DNA from: DATKYK01 sp034430255
GTDB lineage: Bacteria > Chloroflexota > Dehalococcoidia > E44-bin15
Direction: 5' to 3'
DNA length: 12,570 nucleotides
NCBI GenBank assembly: GCA_034430255.1
Contig: DAOUEU010000033.1
Location: 1 to 12,570, forward strand
Below the pieces are notes generated by a model. It saw nothing but the letters and a program-made list of their open reading frames with translations. It had not been told where the DNA came from and searched no databases. A program made the position numbers and the translations under genes. This document shows, in pieces, positions 6,249-12,570 of the stretch; the first letter of the stretch is position 1, and every line of letters starts with the position of its first letter.

Positions 6249-7472
6249 TCAGGGCTCCTGCTTCACGGTCTTCTCCAGCTCCAGAAGGTGTCCCAGCTTC
6301 TGCTGCTTGGTCTCCAGGTAGCGCAGATTGATAGGGTTGGGACTTACAATGAGCGGCAGTGTCTCGACCACCCTTAGCCCGTAGCCATCGACACCCACCA
6401 CCTTCCTCGGATTGTTGGTAAGAAGACGGATGTCCCTGAGACCGAGGTCCACCAGTATCTGAGCGCCGATGCCGTAGTCGCGAAGGTCGGCTGGGAAGCC
6501 CAGCGATTCATTGGCCTCCACGGTGTCCAACCCCTCATCCTGGAGTGCGTAGGCTGCGATCTTATTGTGCAGCCCGATCCCCCTCCCCTCCTGCCTCATG
6601 TAGAGGAAGACCCCCCTGCCCTCTTCGGCGATAGCCTGCATTGCCATAGCGATCTGGTCGCCGCAATCGCACCTCAGGCTGCCGAAGACATCGCCCGTAA
6701 GGCACTCGCTGTGCACCCGAACCATTACCGGTTCCTCCCCGGATATATCCCCCTTCACTAGAGCGACATGCTCATCTGGGTCGATGGTGCTGCGATAGGC
6801 GATGGCTATAAAATCGCCATACCTGGTGGGCAGACTTGCCTGGGTCACCCGGCTAACTAGCTTCTCATGTCGCCGGCGATAGGCTATTAGATCGGCAATG
6901 CTCACCACTTTGAGCCCGTGCTCTGCGGCAAAGGCCTCGAGCTCAGGGAGACGAGCCATGGTGCCATCTTCATTCATGATCTCGCAGATGACGCCGGCGG
7001 GGTATAGTCCGGCGAGTCTTGCCAGGTCAACGATAGCCTCGGTATGCCCCACCCTCACCAGCACCCCCCCCTCCCTGGCGCGCAGCGGGAAGGTGTGGCC
7101 GGGGCGAGCCAGGTCATCGGGCTTAGTCGCCGGGTCGAGCACCGCCTTGATGGTTGCCGCCCTATCATGGGCGGAGATGCCGGTGCTAACCCTGTGTTTA
7201 GCCTCTATGGATACGGTAAAGGCGGTTTCATGCTTTGAGGTGTTCTCCCCAACCATCATGGGGATTCTCAGCTCATCCAGCCGCTCCCCGAGTACGGGCA
7301 AACAGATGAGCCCCCGGCCATGTTTTGCCATGAAGTTGATGGCATCCGGGGTTACCTTCTCTGCCGCCATGGCCAGGTCGCCTTCATTCTCGCGAGCCTC
7401 ATCGTCGATTATTACTACGAACCGTCCCGCCTTTATGTCCTCGATCGCCCCCGGTATTGTTGCCAGTCCCAT
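6249..7472 (-). CDS. ribBA: Bifunctional 3,4-dihydroxy-2-butanone 4-phosphate synthase / GTP cyclohydrolase II
   Basis: This fusion starts both arms of riboflavin synthesis. The N-terminal half (about 1-205) makes 3,4-dihydroxy-2-butanone 4-phosphate from ribulose 5-phosphate; RENEGDL (27-33), TGISAHDRA (97-105), [14 protein letters not shown] (123-136) and GHTEA (142-146) carry its acidic metal ligands and histidines. The C-terminal half (about 206-400) opens GTP to 2,5-diamino-6-ribosylamino-pyrimidinone phosphate; its zinc cysteines are C257, C268 and C270 in [19 protein letters not shown], followed by [10 protein letters not shown] (292-301). Both halves look complete, and 407 residues is the usual fused length. 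The ATG at 7472 is preceded by GGGGAGAGGG. There are 80 bases between ribE and this gene with no clear promoter, and 19 bases to the next gene. Confidence 0.97.
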   Translation of the reverse strand: MGLATIPGAIEDIKAGRFVVIIDDEARENEGDLAMAAEKVTPDAINFMAKHGRGLICLPVLGERLDELRIPMMVGENTSKHETAFTVSIEAKHRVSTGISAHDRAATIKAVLDPATKPDDLARPGHTFPLRAREGGVLVRVGHTEAIVDLARLAGLYPAGVICEIMNEDGTMARLPELEAFAAEHGLKVVSIADLIAYRRRHEKLVSRVTQASLPTRYGDFIAIAYRSTIDPDEHVALVKGDISGEEPVMVRVHSECLTGDVFGSLRCDCGDQIAMAMQAIAEEGRGVFLYMRQEGRGIGLHNKIAAYALQDEGLDTVEANESLGFPADLRDYGIGAQILVDLGLRDIRLLTNNPRKVVGVDGYGLRVVETLPLIVSPNPINLRYLETKQQKLGHLLELEKTVKQEP

Positions 7473-7552
7473 TTACCCTCTCCCCTTTAAACCGTCAGCA
7501 AAATCTAAACACTGCCTTGTTTTTATTATGCTAACAGCTGCTGCTTGCTCTA

Positions 7553-8176
7553 TCACGCCATAAAGCCATGCTCGGCCAGAAATTCCTTCGTTATCCCTGT
7601 GCCCCCCTCCCTCAGTCGCTCCACATACTTGGCGATGATATCTACCTCCAGATTCACCGTATCCCCGGGCCTCCGCATACCGAGGGTGGTGCTCTCTAAT
7701 GTATATCTTACTATTGAAACACCGAACGAAGTAGAGTTACATTGTACCACAGTGAGGCTTATCCCATCCACCGCGATGAAGCCCCTCTCAACCACATACC
7801 TCATTATCTCCGGAAGTGCTTCAAATTTCAAGAGGAGGGCCTCTCCCTGCGGCGTCACCGAGAGCACCCGGCCCACGCCATCGATATGCCCCTGGACGAA
7901 GTGCCCGCCGAAGCGCCCGCCCACCGCCAGGGGCCGCTCCAGGTTCACCCCATCGCCGGGGCGAAGCGCCCCAAGGTTAGTACGCCGCAGCGTCTCCGGC
8001 ATCACCTCAACGGAGAAGGAATCGGGCGGGAGTGCCGTAACGGTGAGACACACCCCGTTCACCGCTATGCTATCGCCCGGCCTCGTATCCTCGAGCACCT
8101 TCTGGGCTGCGATTTCGAGTTGACCGGGGCGGGCTGCCCTGACAGAACCTATCTCTTCAACTATTCCGGTAAACAT
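7553..8176 (-). CDS. ribE: Riboflavin synthase alpha chain
   Basis: The enzyme dismutates two molecules of 6,7-dimethyl-8-ribityllumazine into riboflavin and a pyrimidine that RibH reuses. The 207 residues contain the expected internal duplication of two lumazine-binding barrels: the first opens MFTGIVEEIGSV and includes DSIAVNGVCLTV (35-46, with C43), and the second carries the matching GFIAVDGISLTV (132-143). GGRFGGHFVQGHIDGVG bridges them, and GDTVNLEVDIIAKYVERL precedes the C-terminal helix used for trimerisation. I chose ATG at 8176 because the family begins MFTGIVEE; an upstream ATG at 8203 adds nine foreign residues and overlaps ribD. The start is 5 bases after the ribD stop. Some naming schemes call this gene ribC. 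Confidence 0.96.
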   Translation of the reverse strand: MFTGIVEEIGSVRAARPGQLEIAAQKVLEDTRPGDSIAVNGVCLTVTALPPDSFSVEVMPETLRRTNLGALRPGDGVNLERPLAVGGRFGGHFVQGHIDGVGRVLSVTPQGEALLLKFEALPEIMRYVVERGFIAVDGISLTVVQCNSTSFGVSIVRYTLESTTLGMRRPGDTVNLEVDIIAKYVERLREGGTGITKEFLAEHGFMA

Positions 8177-8181
8177 CCTTA

Positions 8182-9282
8182 TTACTCGCCAATATATCCA
8201 CACATCATCACATCATCGCCAAAATGCTCCACCTTTACATGGCTCAACCGCAGCGTATCGGGGATTTTTTCTGCGCCCCTGCCGCCGACGGCCAATCTCG
8301 CCCCCGCTCCCCCTATAATCACCGGGGCAATGAAGGCAATAACCTTATCCACCAGGCCACCCTCGAAGAGGGAACCCAGCAGGGTGCCACCACCCTCCAC
8401 CAGAACGCTGGTGATCTCCTCCCTTCCAAGCTCCTTAAGCAACTCCCCGAGGTCGACCAGCCCCTCATCGGGCGAAAAAGACGGAAGCTCCAGCACTTCG
8501 GCCCCCGCTTCTTTGAGCTTTTTTATGAGAGCGGGCGGTGCTAACGGAGTCGTGGCTACAATTATTTTCCCTGGCTGCTTCAATGCCTGCGCTGTGGGCG
8601 GGGTGCGCCCCTTGCTATCTACAATTACCCTTACTGGATTTTTTATTTCTCCCCCACGCTTCAGCCTGTCCCCTGCGGTAAGCCTGGGATCATCGGCAAG
8701 GATGGTGTTCACTCCAACCATGATAGCATCCACAGCGCGGCGCAACCGGTGAACATACTCCCTGGAATCCTCGCCGCTAATCCACCTGGAATCGCCCGTC
8801 CTGGTGGCTATCTTACCATCGAGGCTCATGGCGAACTTCGCGGTGACAAAGGGTAATCCTGTGGTGATGAATTTAATATAAGCCTCATTTAGCTCCGAGG
8901 CCTCCTCCTCATGCTCGCCGAGCATGGTTTTTATCCCTGCGGCATCAAGCTCCGCCTTCCCCCGGCCGCAAACCAGCGGGTTGGGGTCCAGGGTGGCGAT
9001 ATGTACTTCAGAGATGCCCCCCTTGATAATCGCCTGCGTACAGGGCGGGGTACGACCGAAGTGGCAGCAGGGCTCCAGTGTTACATACATCGTGGCGCCA
9101 CGGCTCCGCTCACCCGCATTCTTAAGCGCCACTACCTCAGCATGAGCGCAGCCCGGGGGCTCGGTATAGCCCTCGCCTATAACCACGCCATCCTTGCAGA
9201 TCACCGCCCCAACTGCGGGATTGGGGCTGGTGCTGCCTATGGCCAGTCGGGCCAGGGAAAGAGCACGCTCCATAAAGTCCAT
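8182..9282 (-). CDS. ribD: Bifunctional riboflavin deaminase/reductase
   Basis: RibD deaminates 2,5-diamino-6-ribosylamino-pyrimidinone 5-phosphate and then reduces the ribosyl side chain with NADPH. The deaminase domain (about 1-140) shows HAEVVAL (H47, E49) and TLEPCCHFGRTPPC, with zinc ligands C72 and C81. The reductase domain (about 145-366) opens FVTAKFAMSLDGKIATRTGD and includes VGVNTILADDPRLT and LVEGGGTLLGSLFE. At 366 residues it is complete. The start is taken as ATG 9282; a second in-frame ATG is at 9273, and neither has a strong Shine-Dalgarno. It is the first rib gene, 153 bases after dcd. That gap contains TATA-like sequences but neither a convincing promoter nor the conserved boxes of an FMN riboswitch, so transcription from the dcd promoter is possible. 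Confidence 0.96.
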   Translation of the reverse strand: MDFMERALSLARLAIGSTSPNPAVGAVICKDGVVIGEGYTEPPGCAHAEVVALKNAGERSRGATMYVTLEPCCHFGRTPPCTQAIIKGGISEVHIATLDPNPLVCGRGKAELDAAGIKTMLGEHEEEASELNEAYIKFITTGLPFVTAKFAMSLDGKIATRTGDSRWISGEDSREYVHRLRRAVDAIMVGVNTILADDPRLTAGDRLKRGGEIKNPVRVIVDSKGRTPPTAQALKQPGKIIVATTPLAPPALIKKLKEAGAEVLELPSFSPDEGLVDLGELLKELGREEITSVLVEGGGTLLGSLFEGGLVDKVIAFIAPVIIGGAGARLAVGGRGAEKIPDTLRLSHVKVEHFGDDVMMCGYIGE

Positions 9283-9435
9283 TTTTTCGCTTTTTCGCCG
9301 TTCATGAAACGATTTATATAGAAGATTAGTAGCTTGGTGACAGTCAGGCGTTTATATCGTAATAGTACTAAAGCTCGACCTTTGTACATATATCCCCATT
9401 CTATCCCGCGCGTGCACACCGGATGAAATTCGTGC

Positions 9436-10014
9436 TCAATGACTCTTTTTATCGAAGTCCTGATAGAACCTGCTGGCGGTGGGATCGGTCTGACCCTGGT
9501 ACTTGCTCCCCAGGCTCTCATCCCCGTAGAGCCGCTCCGCCGCCGTAGTAAGGCGTAAAAATGAAATCTGACCGATCTTCATGCCGCTGTATAGTGTAAT
9601 GGGAAGCTTCGCCACATTGGACAGTTCCAGCGTCAGATGCCCCCGCCAGCCCGGGTCAACATAGCCAGCGGTGGAATGAATCAACAGACCGATCCGCCCC
9701 AGCGAGCTCTTCCCCTCAAGCCGGCCAACGATATCGTCCGGCAGGGTGATATCCTCGAGGGTGCTCGCTAGAACGAACTCCCCGGGCGGTAAAAAGAAAG
9801 GTTTTCCGTCCTCAATCTCAGCAATTTCTGTCAAACCATCGAGGTTTTGCTTCACATCGATATAAAAGGGATAACGCCAGTTACGGAAAACCAGCAGCTT
9901 TCTATCGAGGCGGACATCCACACTCGCTGGCTGGATGCAGGCGGGGTCTAGAGGCTCGATGATGAGCCTCCCCTGGGCGATCTCCTCTTTAATTGTTCGG
10001 TCGCTCAGCACCAT
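9436..10014 (-). CDS. dcd: dCTP deaminase, probably bifunctional dCTP deaminase/dUTPase
   Basis: The family deaminates dCTP to dUTP; bifunctional members also split dUTP to dUMP and pyrophosphate for thymidylate synthesis. The 192-residue protein starts MVLSDRTIKEEI and contains QPASVDVRLD (28-37), GRLEGKSSLGRIGLL (97-111), HSTAGYVDPGWRGHLTLELSN (113-133, likely catalytic E130) and SKYQGQTDPTAS near the end. The long match to the actinobacterial/methanogen Dcd-Dut style, as I remember it, in the HSTAGY and SKYQGQ segments favours a bifunctional enzyme; this is inference. I chose ATG at 10014, with AGGTGA seven bases upstream; an in-frame TTG at 10020 would add two residues. It lies upstream of the riboflavin genes on the same strand. 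Confidence 0.94.
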   Translation of the reverse strand: MVLSDRTIKEEIAQGRLIIEPLDPACIQPASVDVRLDRKLLVFRNWRYPFYIDVKQNLDGLTEIAEIEDGKPFFLPPGEFVLASTLEDITLPDDIVGRLEGKSSLGRIGLLIHSTAGYVDPGWRGHLTLELSNVAKLPITLYSGMKIGQISFLRLTTAAERLYGDESLGSKYQGQTDPTASRFYQDFDKKSH

Positions 10015-10068
10015 ATCCAAATCACCTGTGCCGCAATTCTATCACCCACCCCATTAAAAGTGCAACAT

Positions 10069-10097
10069 AGTATACTCGTCCAGTACATTGGATACAA
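10069..10097 (-). promoter_or_regulatory. Sigma70-type promoter of dcd
   Basis: On the minus strand TTGTAT (10092-10097) and TATACT (10069-10074) are 17 bases apart. Transcription would begin near 10062, leaving a leader of about 48 bases with AGGTGA before the dcd ATG. It may also serve the downstream rib genes. Confidence 0.6.
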
Positions 10098-10433
10098 TAT
10101 TAATCATTATTGCACTCCATATGTTTTGAACCATTTCGACCGAAGCTAAAGACCTCGATACAAGGAAACGCTGATGAACCTATTCATTGAGGAGAGGTAT
10201 ATAAGGGGGGACACCCCCATACCCCCGCCAGAGGGGATTCTCTTCTGGACACCCCTTTATCACTATTGCCTGCTGAAACCCATAATCCCATACCCCCACT
10301 CCCCATATAGGCCGAAGCGTCGACTGACCTGTAGGCCTCGGCGGACTTCCCTTTATAGAGTCGACCTATTTGAACCTACAATATTGCGTGGATGTCTCCC
10401 ACTCCACCCGTCCTCATTAGACGGCATGGCATT
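10098..10433. other. Intergenic region with inverted repeats, no gene supported
   Basis: No convincing coding sequence is present; a plus-strand frame from 10174 to 10500 has no recognisable features and runs through the terminator. Visible structures are the GC-rich inverted repeat at 10199-10260, a second inverted repeat with arms GTCGACT (10319-10325) and AGTCGAC (10359-10365), and the string CCCATACCCCC occurring twice (near 10216 and 10285). Confidence 0.45.
10199..10260. repeat. Structured GC-rich inverted repeat
   Basis: The outer arms ATAAGGGG (10201-10208) and CCCCTTTAT (10252-10260) are complementary with one extra base. Inside, GGGGG-GACA-CCCCC forms a small hairpin, and CCAGA with TCTGG (10228-10245) forms another. 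The nested arrangement and the repeated GGACACCCC string suggest a short interspersed repeat or a structured RNA. It contains no T-run typical of a terminator. Confidence 0.4.
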
Positions 10434-10462
10434 AAAAAGGGGCCCCGACACATCGGAGCCCC
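10434..10462 (-). terminator. Intrinsic terminator of the sigma/anti-sigma/SIMPL operon
   Basis: On the minus strand GGGGCTCCGA pairs with TCGGGGCCCC over 10 base pairs (one G-T wobble) around a TGTG loop, followed directly by TTTTT. It begins about 24 bases after the stop codon of the SIMPL gene. This is a textbook rho-independent terminator. Confidence 0.88.
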
Positions 10463-10486
10463 CAAAGGCGCTGGCCTGTGACATGC

Positions 10487-11248
10487 TCACTGGATGGTAA
10501 AAGCCATCTGCACCGCGAGGGTTACCTCGGTCTCACCGGGGCTGATGGAAGTGGTTGGGACACTGCTTTCTTCAAATGACATCATCGCATAATCCCTGTA
10601 GATAGTGGTAGGGGTATAGCCACCCCCCTCCGAGATGTAGAATGGCTTCCCAAGCTGGACGCCGCTAAGATCGGCCAGTTGCTTTGCCTTTGCTGTAGCA
10701 TCGGCTACCGCCTCAGCACGCGCCTCAGCATAATACGGCGACAGGTCATCCACGGTGAAGCTCACTCCGTGGATTCGGATGAGGTCCCCTCCAGCCTTAG
10801 CCACAGCATCGATAATTTGACCGGTAGCATCGATATCCCTGATTTTTACGGTCACCGTATTGGTCACCTCGTAGCCGATAATGATTTCATCCCATTCCGT
10901 CCACTTCCTTACCGGATATACGTTAAACCACTGGGTCTGGATGTCCTTCTCGGCGATCCCTTTGTCGAGTAGGGTTGAAATTACCCGATCCATCGCCAAA
11001 GCAGCTTCATCCATTGCCTCCTGCACCGTCGCCTCCTCAGACTCCACACCCAGGCTGAGTACGGCGACGTCCGGGACCACAGTTACCTCCCCTGCACCGC
11101 TAACCCAGATCGCGGACTGCTCAGAGCCGCCACCCGAACTGTATGCCGTCGCCGGGGCTGCGGGATCACTGCCTGCCAAGGCAACAACGCTAACCGCCCC
11201 AATCAGGATAACCCCGATGACTAAGCCAAGTAACAAACCCTTTCTCAT
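10487..11248 (-). CDS. Secreted or membrane-anchored SIMPL-domain (DUF541) protein
   Basis: The protein has 253 residues. The first ~26 form a signal peptide or membrane anchor (two basic residues, then a long hydrophobic run ending VVALAGSDPA). A Ser/Gly-rich linker follows, and residues ~46-253 are a SIMPL/DUF541 domain: IWVSGAGEVTVVPDVAVLSL, the helix AMDRVISTLLDKGI, IQTQWFNVYPV, IIGYEVTNTVTVKIRD, and the helix AEARAEAVADATAKAKQLAD. Relatives act in the bacterial envelope with poorly defined roles, some linked to oxidative stress or signalling. The ATG at 11248 has an AGGAGGTG 8 bases upstream. It is 37 bases after the anti-sigma gene and ends the operon before a strong terminator, so it is probably an envelope target or partner of that sigma system. 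Confidence 0.9.
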   Translation of the reverse strand: MRKGLLLGLVIGVILIGAVSVVALAGSDPAAPATAYSSGGGSEQSAIWVSGAGEVTVVPDVAVLSLGVESEEATVQEAMDEAALAMDRVISTLLDKGIAEKDIQTQWFNVYPVRKWTEWDEIIIGYEVTNTVTVKIRDIDATGQIIDAVAKAGGDLIRIHGVSFTVDDLSPYYAEARAEAVADATAKAKQLADLSGVQLGKPFYISEGGGYTPTTIYRDYAMMSFEESSVPTTSISPGETEVTLAVQMAFTIQ

Positions 11249-11285
11249 CTTTTTACACCTCCTTTCTTACATTCCAAGTCCCGTT

Positions 11286-11858
11286 TCAGCCTTTTTCAAT
11301 GCCTCTCCTCTTCTTTTGCCACAGAACCGCCGTTGCTCCGCCCAATACAACGACCGCCCCCGACAGGGCTAGCTCTAGCTCGAATACCGGCCAGATAAAG
11401 CCTTCCTTTGCAGCGAGCGCATCACCTCCCTCCAAGTCCTCTTCACCAAGCGCTCCATTCATTCCATAGCCATCCCCAACCGCAGGAGTAACCTGCCGGT
11501 CTATTCTCTCCTCAACAGGTCCTGCCTTAAATAGGTGAGCGGCATTACCGGCGAAGGTGAACACCAAGAGCAGCGCGGCTACGGCAGTCGCCGCACGAAA
11601 CGTCCTGAAAGAACGGGCATAAGCGGGCTGCGGTCTCGGCGCCGCCTCAGCCACGGCGAAGGAGCGAGGCGGTGTAACCATGGCTACCCGGCGAAGCAGC
11701 TTCACCGTCGACCTGAGCGACTCAAGCTCTCCGAAGCATGCCGGGCACCCCTCGAGGTGGCTCTCTACCCTCTCCCTATCCGCAGGGTTGAGCTGCTCAT
11801 CTATATAGGGTGAAAGCCGCTCCTGTACTATCTGGCACTCACTTTTCCGCTTGAACAT
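11286..11858 (-). CDS. Zinc-finger anti-sigma factor with membrane anchor
   Basis: The N-terminal ~50 residues hold the anti-sigma zinc-finger pattern: C8, then HLEGCPAC giving H34-x3-C38-x2-C41, which binds zinc and holds the cognate ECF sigma factor. A membrane segment spans about 90-108 (TAVAALLLVFTFAGNAAHLF). An acidic outer loop of roughly 45 residues follows, then a second hydrophobic stretch at about 155-180 (LELALSGAVVVLGGATAVLW) and a basic QKKRRG tail. Two membrane passes would put both ends inside the cell; many relatives have only one. The gene begins 22 bases after the sigma factor stop, with no clear Shine-Dalgarno, so translation is probably coupled to the sigma gene. The assignment rests on the motif and the neighbour. 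Confidence 0.88.
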   Translation of the reverse strand: MFKRKSECQIVQERLSPYIDEQLNPADRERVESHLEGCPACFGELESLRSTVKLLRRVAMVTPPRSFAVAEAAPRPQPAYARSFRTFRAATAVAALLLVFTFAGNAAHLFKAGPVEERIDRQVTPAVGDGYGMNGALGEEDLEGGDALAAKEGFIWPVFELELALSGAVVVLGGATAVLWQKKRRGIEKG

Positions 11859-11880
11859 CTCTATAATAAAGACGAGCTTG

Positions 11881-12429
11881 CTACGGGAAAAGTTCCCTGT
11901 ATCGCTCTAGATAATGGCGAAGCCTTCCCCTCCCTCTATTGATCCTGGACTTCACTGTTCCCAGGGAGCTACCGGTAACCCGGGCTATCTCCTGGTAATC
12001 TAGCCCCTCGATATCGCGGAGGATGACCGCCAGACGCTGGTCAGGCGGGAGAGCAGCCAGGGCCTCCTTGATCTTCTCGCCAATTTCGCGGCGCACGGCA
12101 AAATCCTCCGGGGAGGGCCGGTCGGACTCGAGCTCCACAGGCATATCGTCTATAGGAGTGGTAGGGCGACGGCTAAGTGCGCGAAGCTGGTCATAGCAGG
12201 AGTTGGTGGCGATACGAAAAAGCCATGCCCTGAAGCTGCCGCCTCTGAACCTGCCAATGCATCGAAAAGCTGAGAGAAAGGCATCCTGGGTGGCGTCCTC
12301 AGCCGCCGATGCGTTGCCCAGCATCCTCAGCGAGAGGTTGTACACTCCCCTTTGATATATCTCCACCAGACGGTTAAAGCTGTCGACGTCGCCTTCTCTG
12401 GCACGCTTGACAATCTCGTCCTCTTCCAT
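11881..12429 (-). CDS. ECF-type RNA polymerase sigma factor
   Basis: This is a 182-residue group 4 sigma factor with region 2 (about 18-88: FNRLVEIYQRGVYNLSLRML, then DATQDAFLSAFRCIGRFRGG and FRAWLFRIATNSCYDQLRA) binding core polymerase and the -10 element. A Pro-rich linker follows, then region 4 (about 118-172) with ALAALPPDQRLAVILRDIEG and a helix-turn-helix LDYQEIARVTGSSLGTVKSR contacting the -35. It resembles the SigW/RpoE-like group. The zinc-finger anti-sigma gene follows 22 bases later. The ATG at 12429 has no Shine-Dalgarno but lies 8 bases after a -10 box, so the message looks leaderless. No typical ECF -35 (GAAC core) is evident upstream, so self-activation is not supported by what I can see. 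Confidence 0.95.
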   Translation of the reverse strand: MEEDEIVKRAREGDVDSFNRLVEIYQRGVYNLSLRMLGNASAAEDATQDAFLSAFRCIGRFRGGSFRAWLFRIATNSCYDQLRALSRRPTTPIDDMPVELESDRPSPEDFAVRREIGEKIKEALAALPPDQRLAVILRDIEGLDYQEIARVTGSSLGTVKSRINRGRGRLRHYLERYRELFP

Positions 12430-12437
12430 AGGAGCAC

Positions 12438-12466
12438 ATTCTACCAGACCTGCGGTCGTCGTCCAA
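12438..12466 (-). promoter_or_regulatory. Promoter of the ECF sigma operon, probably leaderless
   Basis: On the minus strand TTGGAC (12461-12466) and TAGAAT (12438-12443) are separated by 17 bases. Only 8 bases, GTGCTCCT, lie between the -10 and the ATG, so transcription should begin at or next to the start codon. Confidence 0.6.
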
Positions 12467-12500
12467 GCTGAGGTGGGTGGAAGATACTGGACAGATGGGT

Positions 12501-12506
12501 TATAAT
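12501..12506 (+). promoter_or_regulatory. Consensus -10 box of the plus-strand gene at the window end
   Basis: A perfect TATAAT ends 7 bases before the ATG at 12514, which puts the expected transcription start at the start codon. The -35 is weak (TGGAAG at 12478-12483, 17 bases away). No Shine-Dalgarno is present in the 7-base interval. Confidence 0.5.
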
Positions 12507-12513
12507 AAAAACG

Positions 12514-12570
12514 ATGAGGCCTAGCATTCGCGAAATTATAGCTACCTTTCTGGTAGCTCTGGTTATCTTC
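12514..12570 (+). CDS. N-terminus of a membrane-anchored protein, possibly signal peptidase I (partial)
   Basis: Nineteen codons are visible before the window ends, reading MRPSIREIIATFLVALVIF. A short basic start followed by a hydrophobic stretch indicates a membrane anchor with its N-terminus in the cytoplasm. The pattern 'basic-REI-hydrophobic' resembles the start of type I signal peptidases, but so little sequence cannot decide it. The TATAAT just upstream and the divergent arrangement support a real gene start. Confidence 0.5.
   Translation, partial: MRPSIREIIATFLVALVIF

Noticed and set aside
7742..8752. Plus-strand open frame of 336 codons
   Set aside because: It is antisense to ribE and ribD, whose products are complete and unmistakable; long antisense frames are common in GC-rich genes.
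10174..10500. Plus-strand open frame of 108 codons
   Set aside because: It has no recognisable domain and an odd Pro/Arg-rich composition, and it runs across the inverted repeats, the SIMPL terminator and into the SIMPL gene on the other strand.

Overview
The window is a GC-rich stretch of bacterial chromosome with ordinary housekeeping genes, almost all on the minus strand. The gene set suggests an anaerobic bacterium of the Chloroflexota/Dehalococcoidia kind: a DUF166 protein best known from methanogens, a stand-alone translation-factor-like domain, a DUF6506 protein, an NDP-forming acyl-CoA synthetase with MeaB, and a degenerate TGTCATT-ended repeat of a type I associate with those genomes. 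This placement is an inference from gene content and memory and is only moderately secure.

Layout, left to right. (1) 1-4549, minus strand: a tight cluster transcribed meaB -> NDP-forming acyl-CoA synthetase alpha-type protein -> DUF166 protein -> B12-binding radical SAM protein (cut by the window edge). Neighbours overlap by 11 and 14 bases or are 14 bases apart, so it reads as one operon. Two of its four products are cobalamin-linked, but no acyl-CoA mutase is visible. (2) 4550-5187: about 640 bases without a convincing gene, holding the meaB promoter region, a decayed inverted-repeat element (4891-5096) and a good promoter for the next gene. (3) 5188-5439, plus strand: an 83-residue EF-Tu domain-2-like protein whose end overlaps the end of ribH. 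(4) 5429-10014, minus strand: dcd, then ribD, ribE, ribBA, a DUF6506 gene and ribH. Together RibBA, RibD, RibE and RibH cover the route from GTP and ribulose 5-phosphate to riboflavin, except the dephosphorylation step. No FMN riboswitch is visible. (5) 10015-10486: intergenic, with the dcd promoter, structured GC-rich inverted repeats and a strong terminator. (6) 10487-12429, minus strand: ECF sigma factor -> zinc-finger anti-sigma factor -> secreted SIMPL-domain protein, closed by that terminator. (7) 12430-12570: a divergent promoter region and the first 19 codons of a plus-strand membrane-anchored protein.

I do not see a phage, CRISPR array, toxin system or insertion sequence with a transposase. 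The points most worth a second look are the mutase-less cobalamin/acyl-CoA cluster, the altered MeaB switch motif, the DUF6506 gene inside the riboflavin operon, and two divergent promoters placed so close to their start codons that both transcripts should be leaderless.
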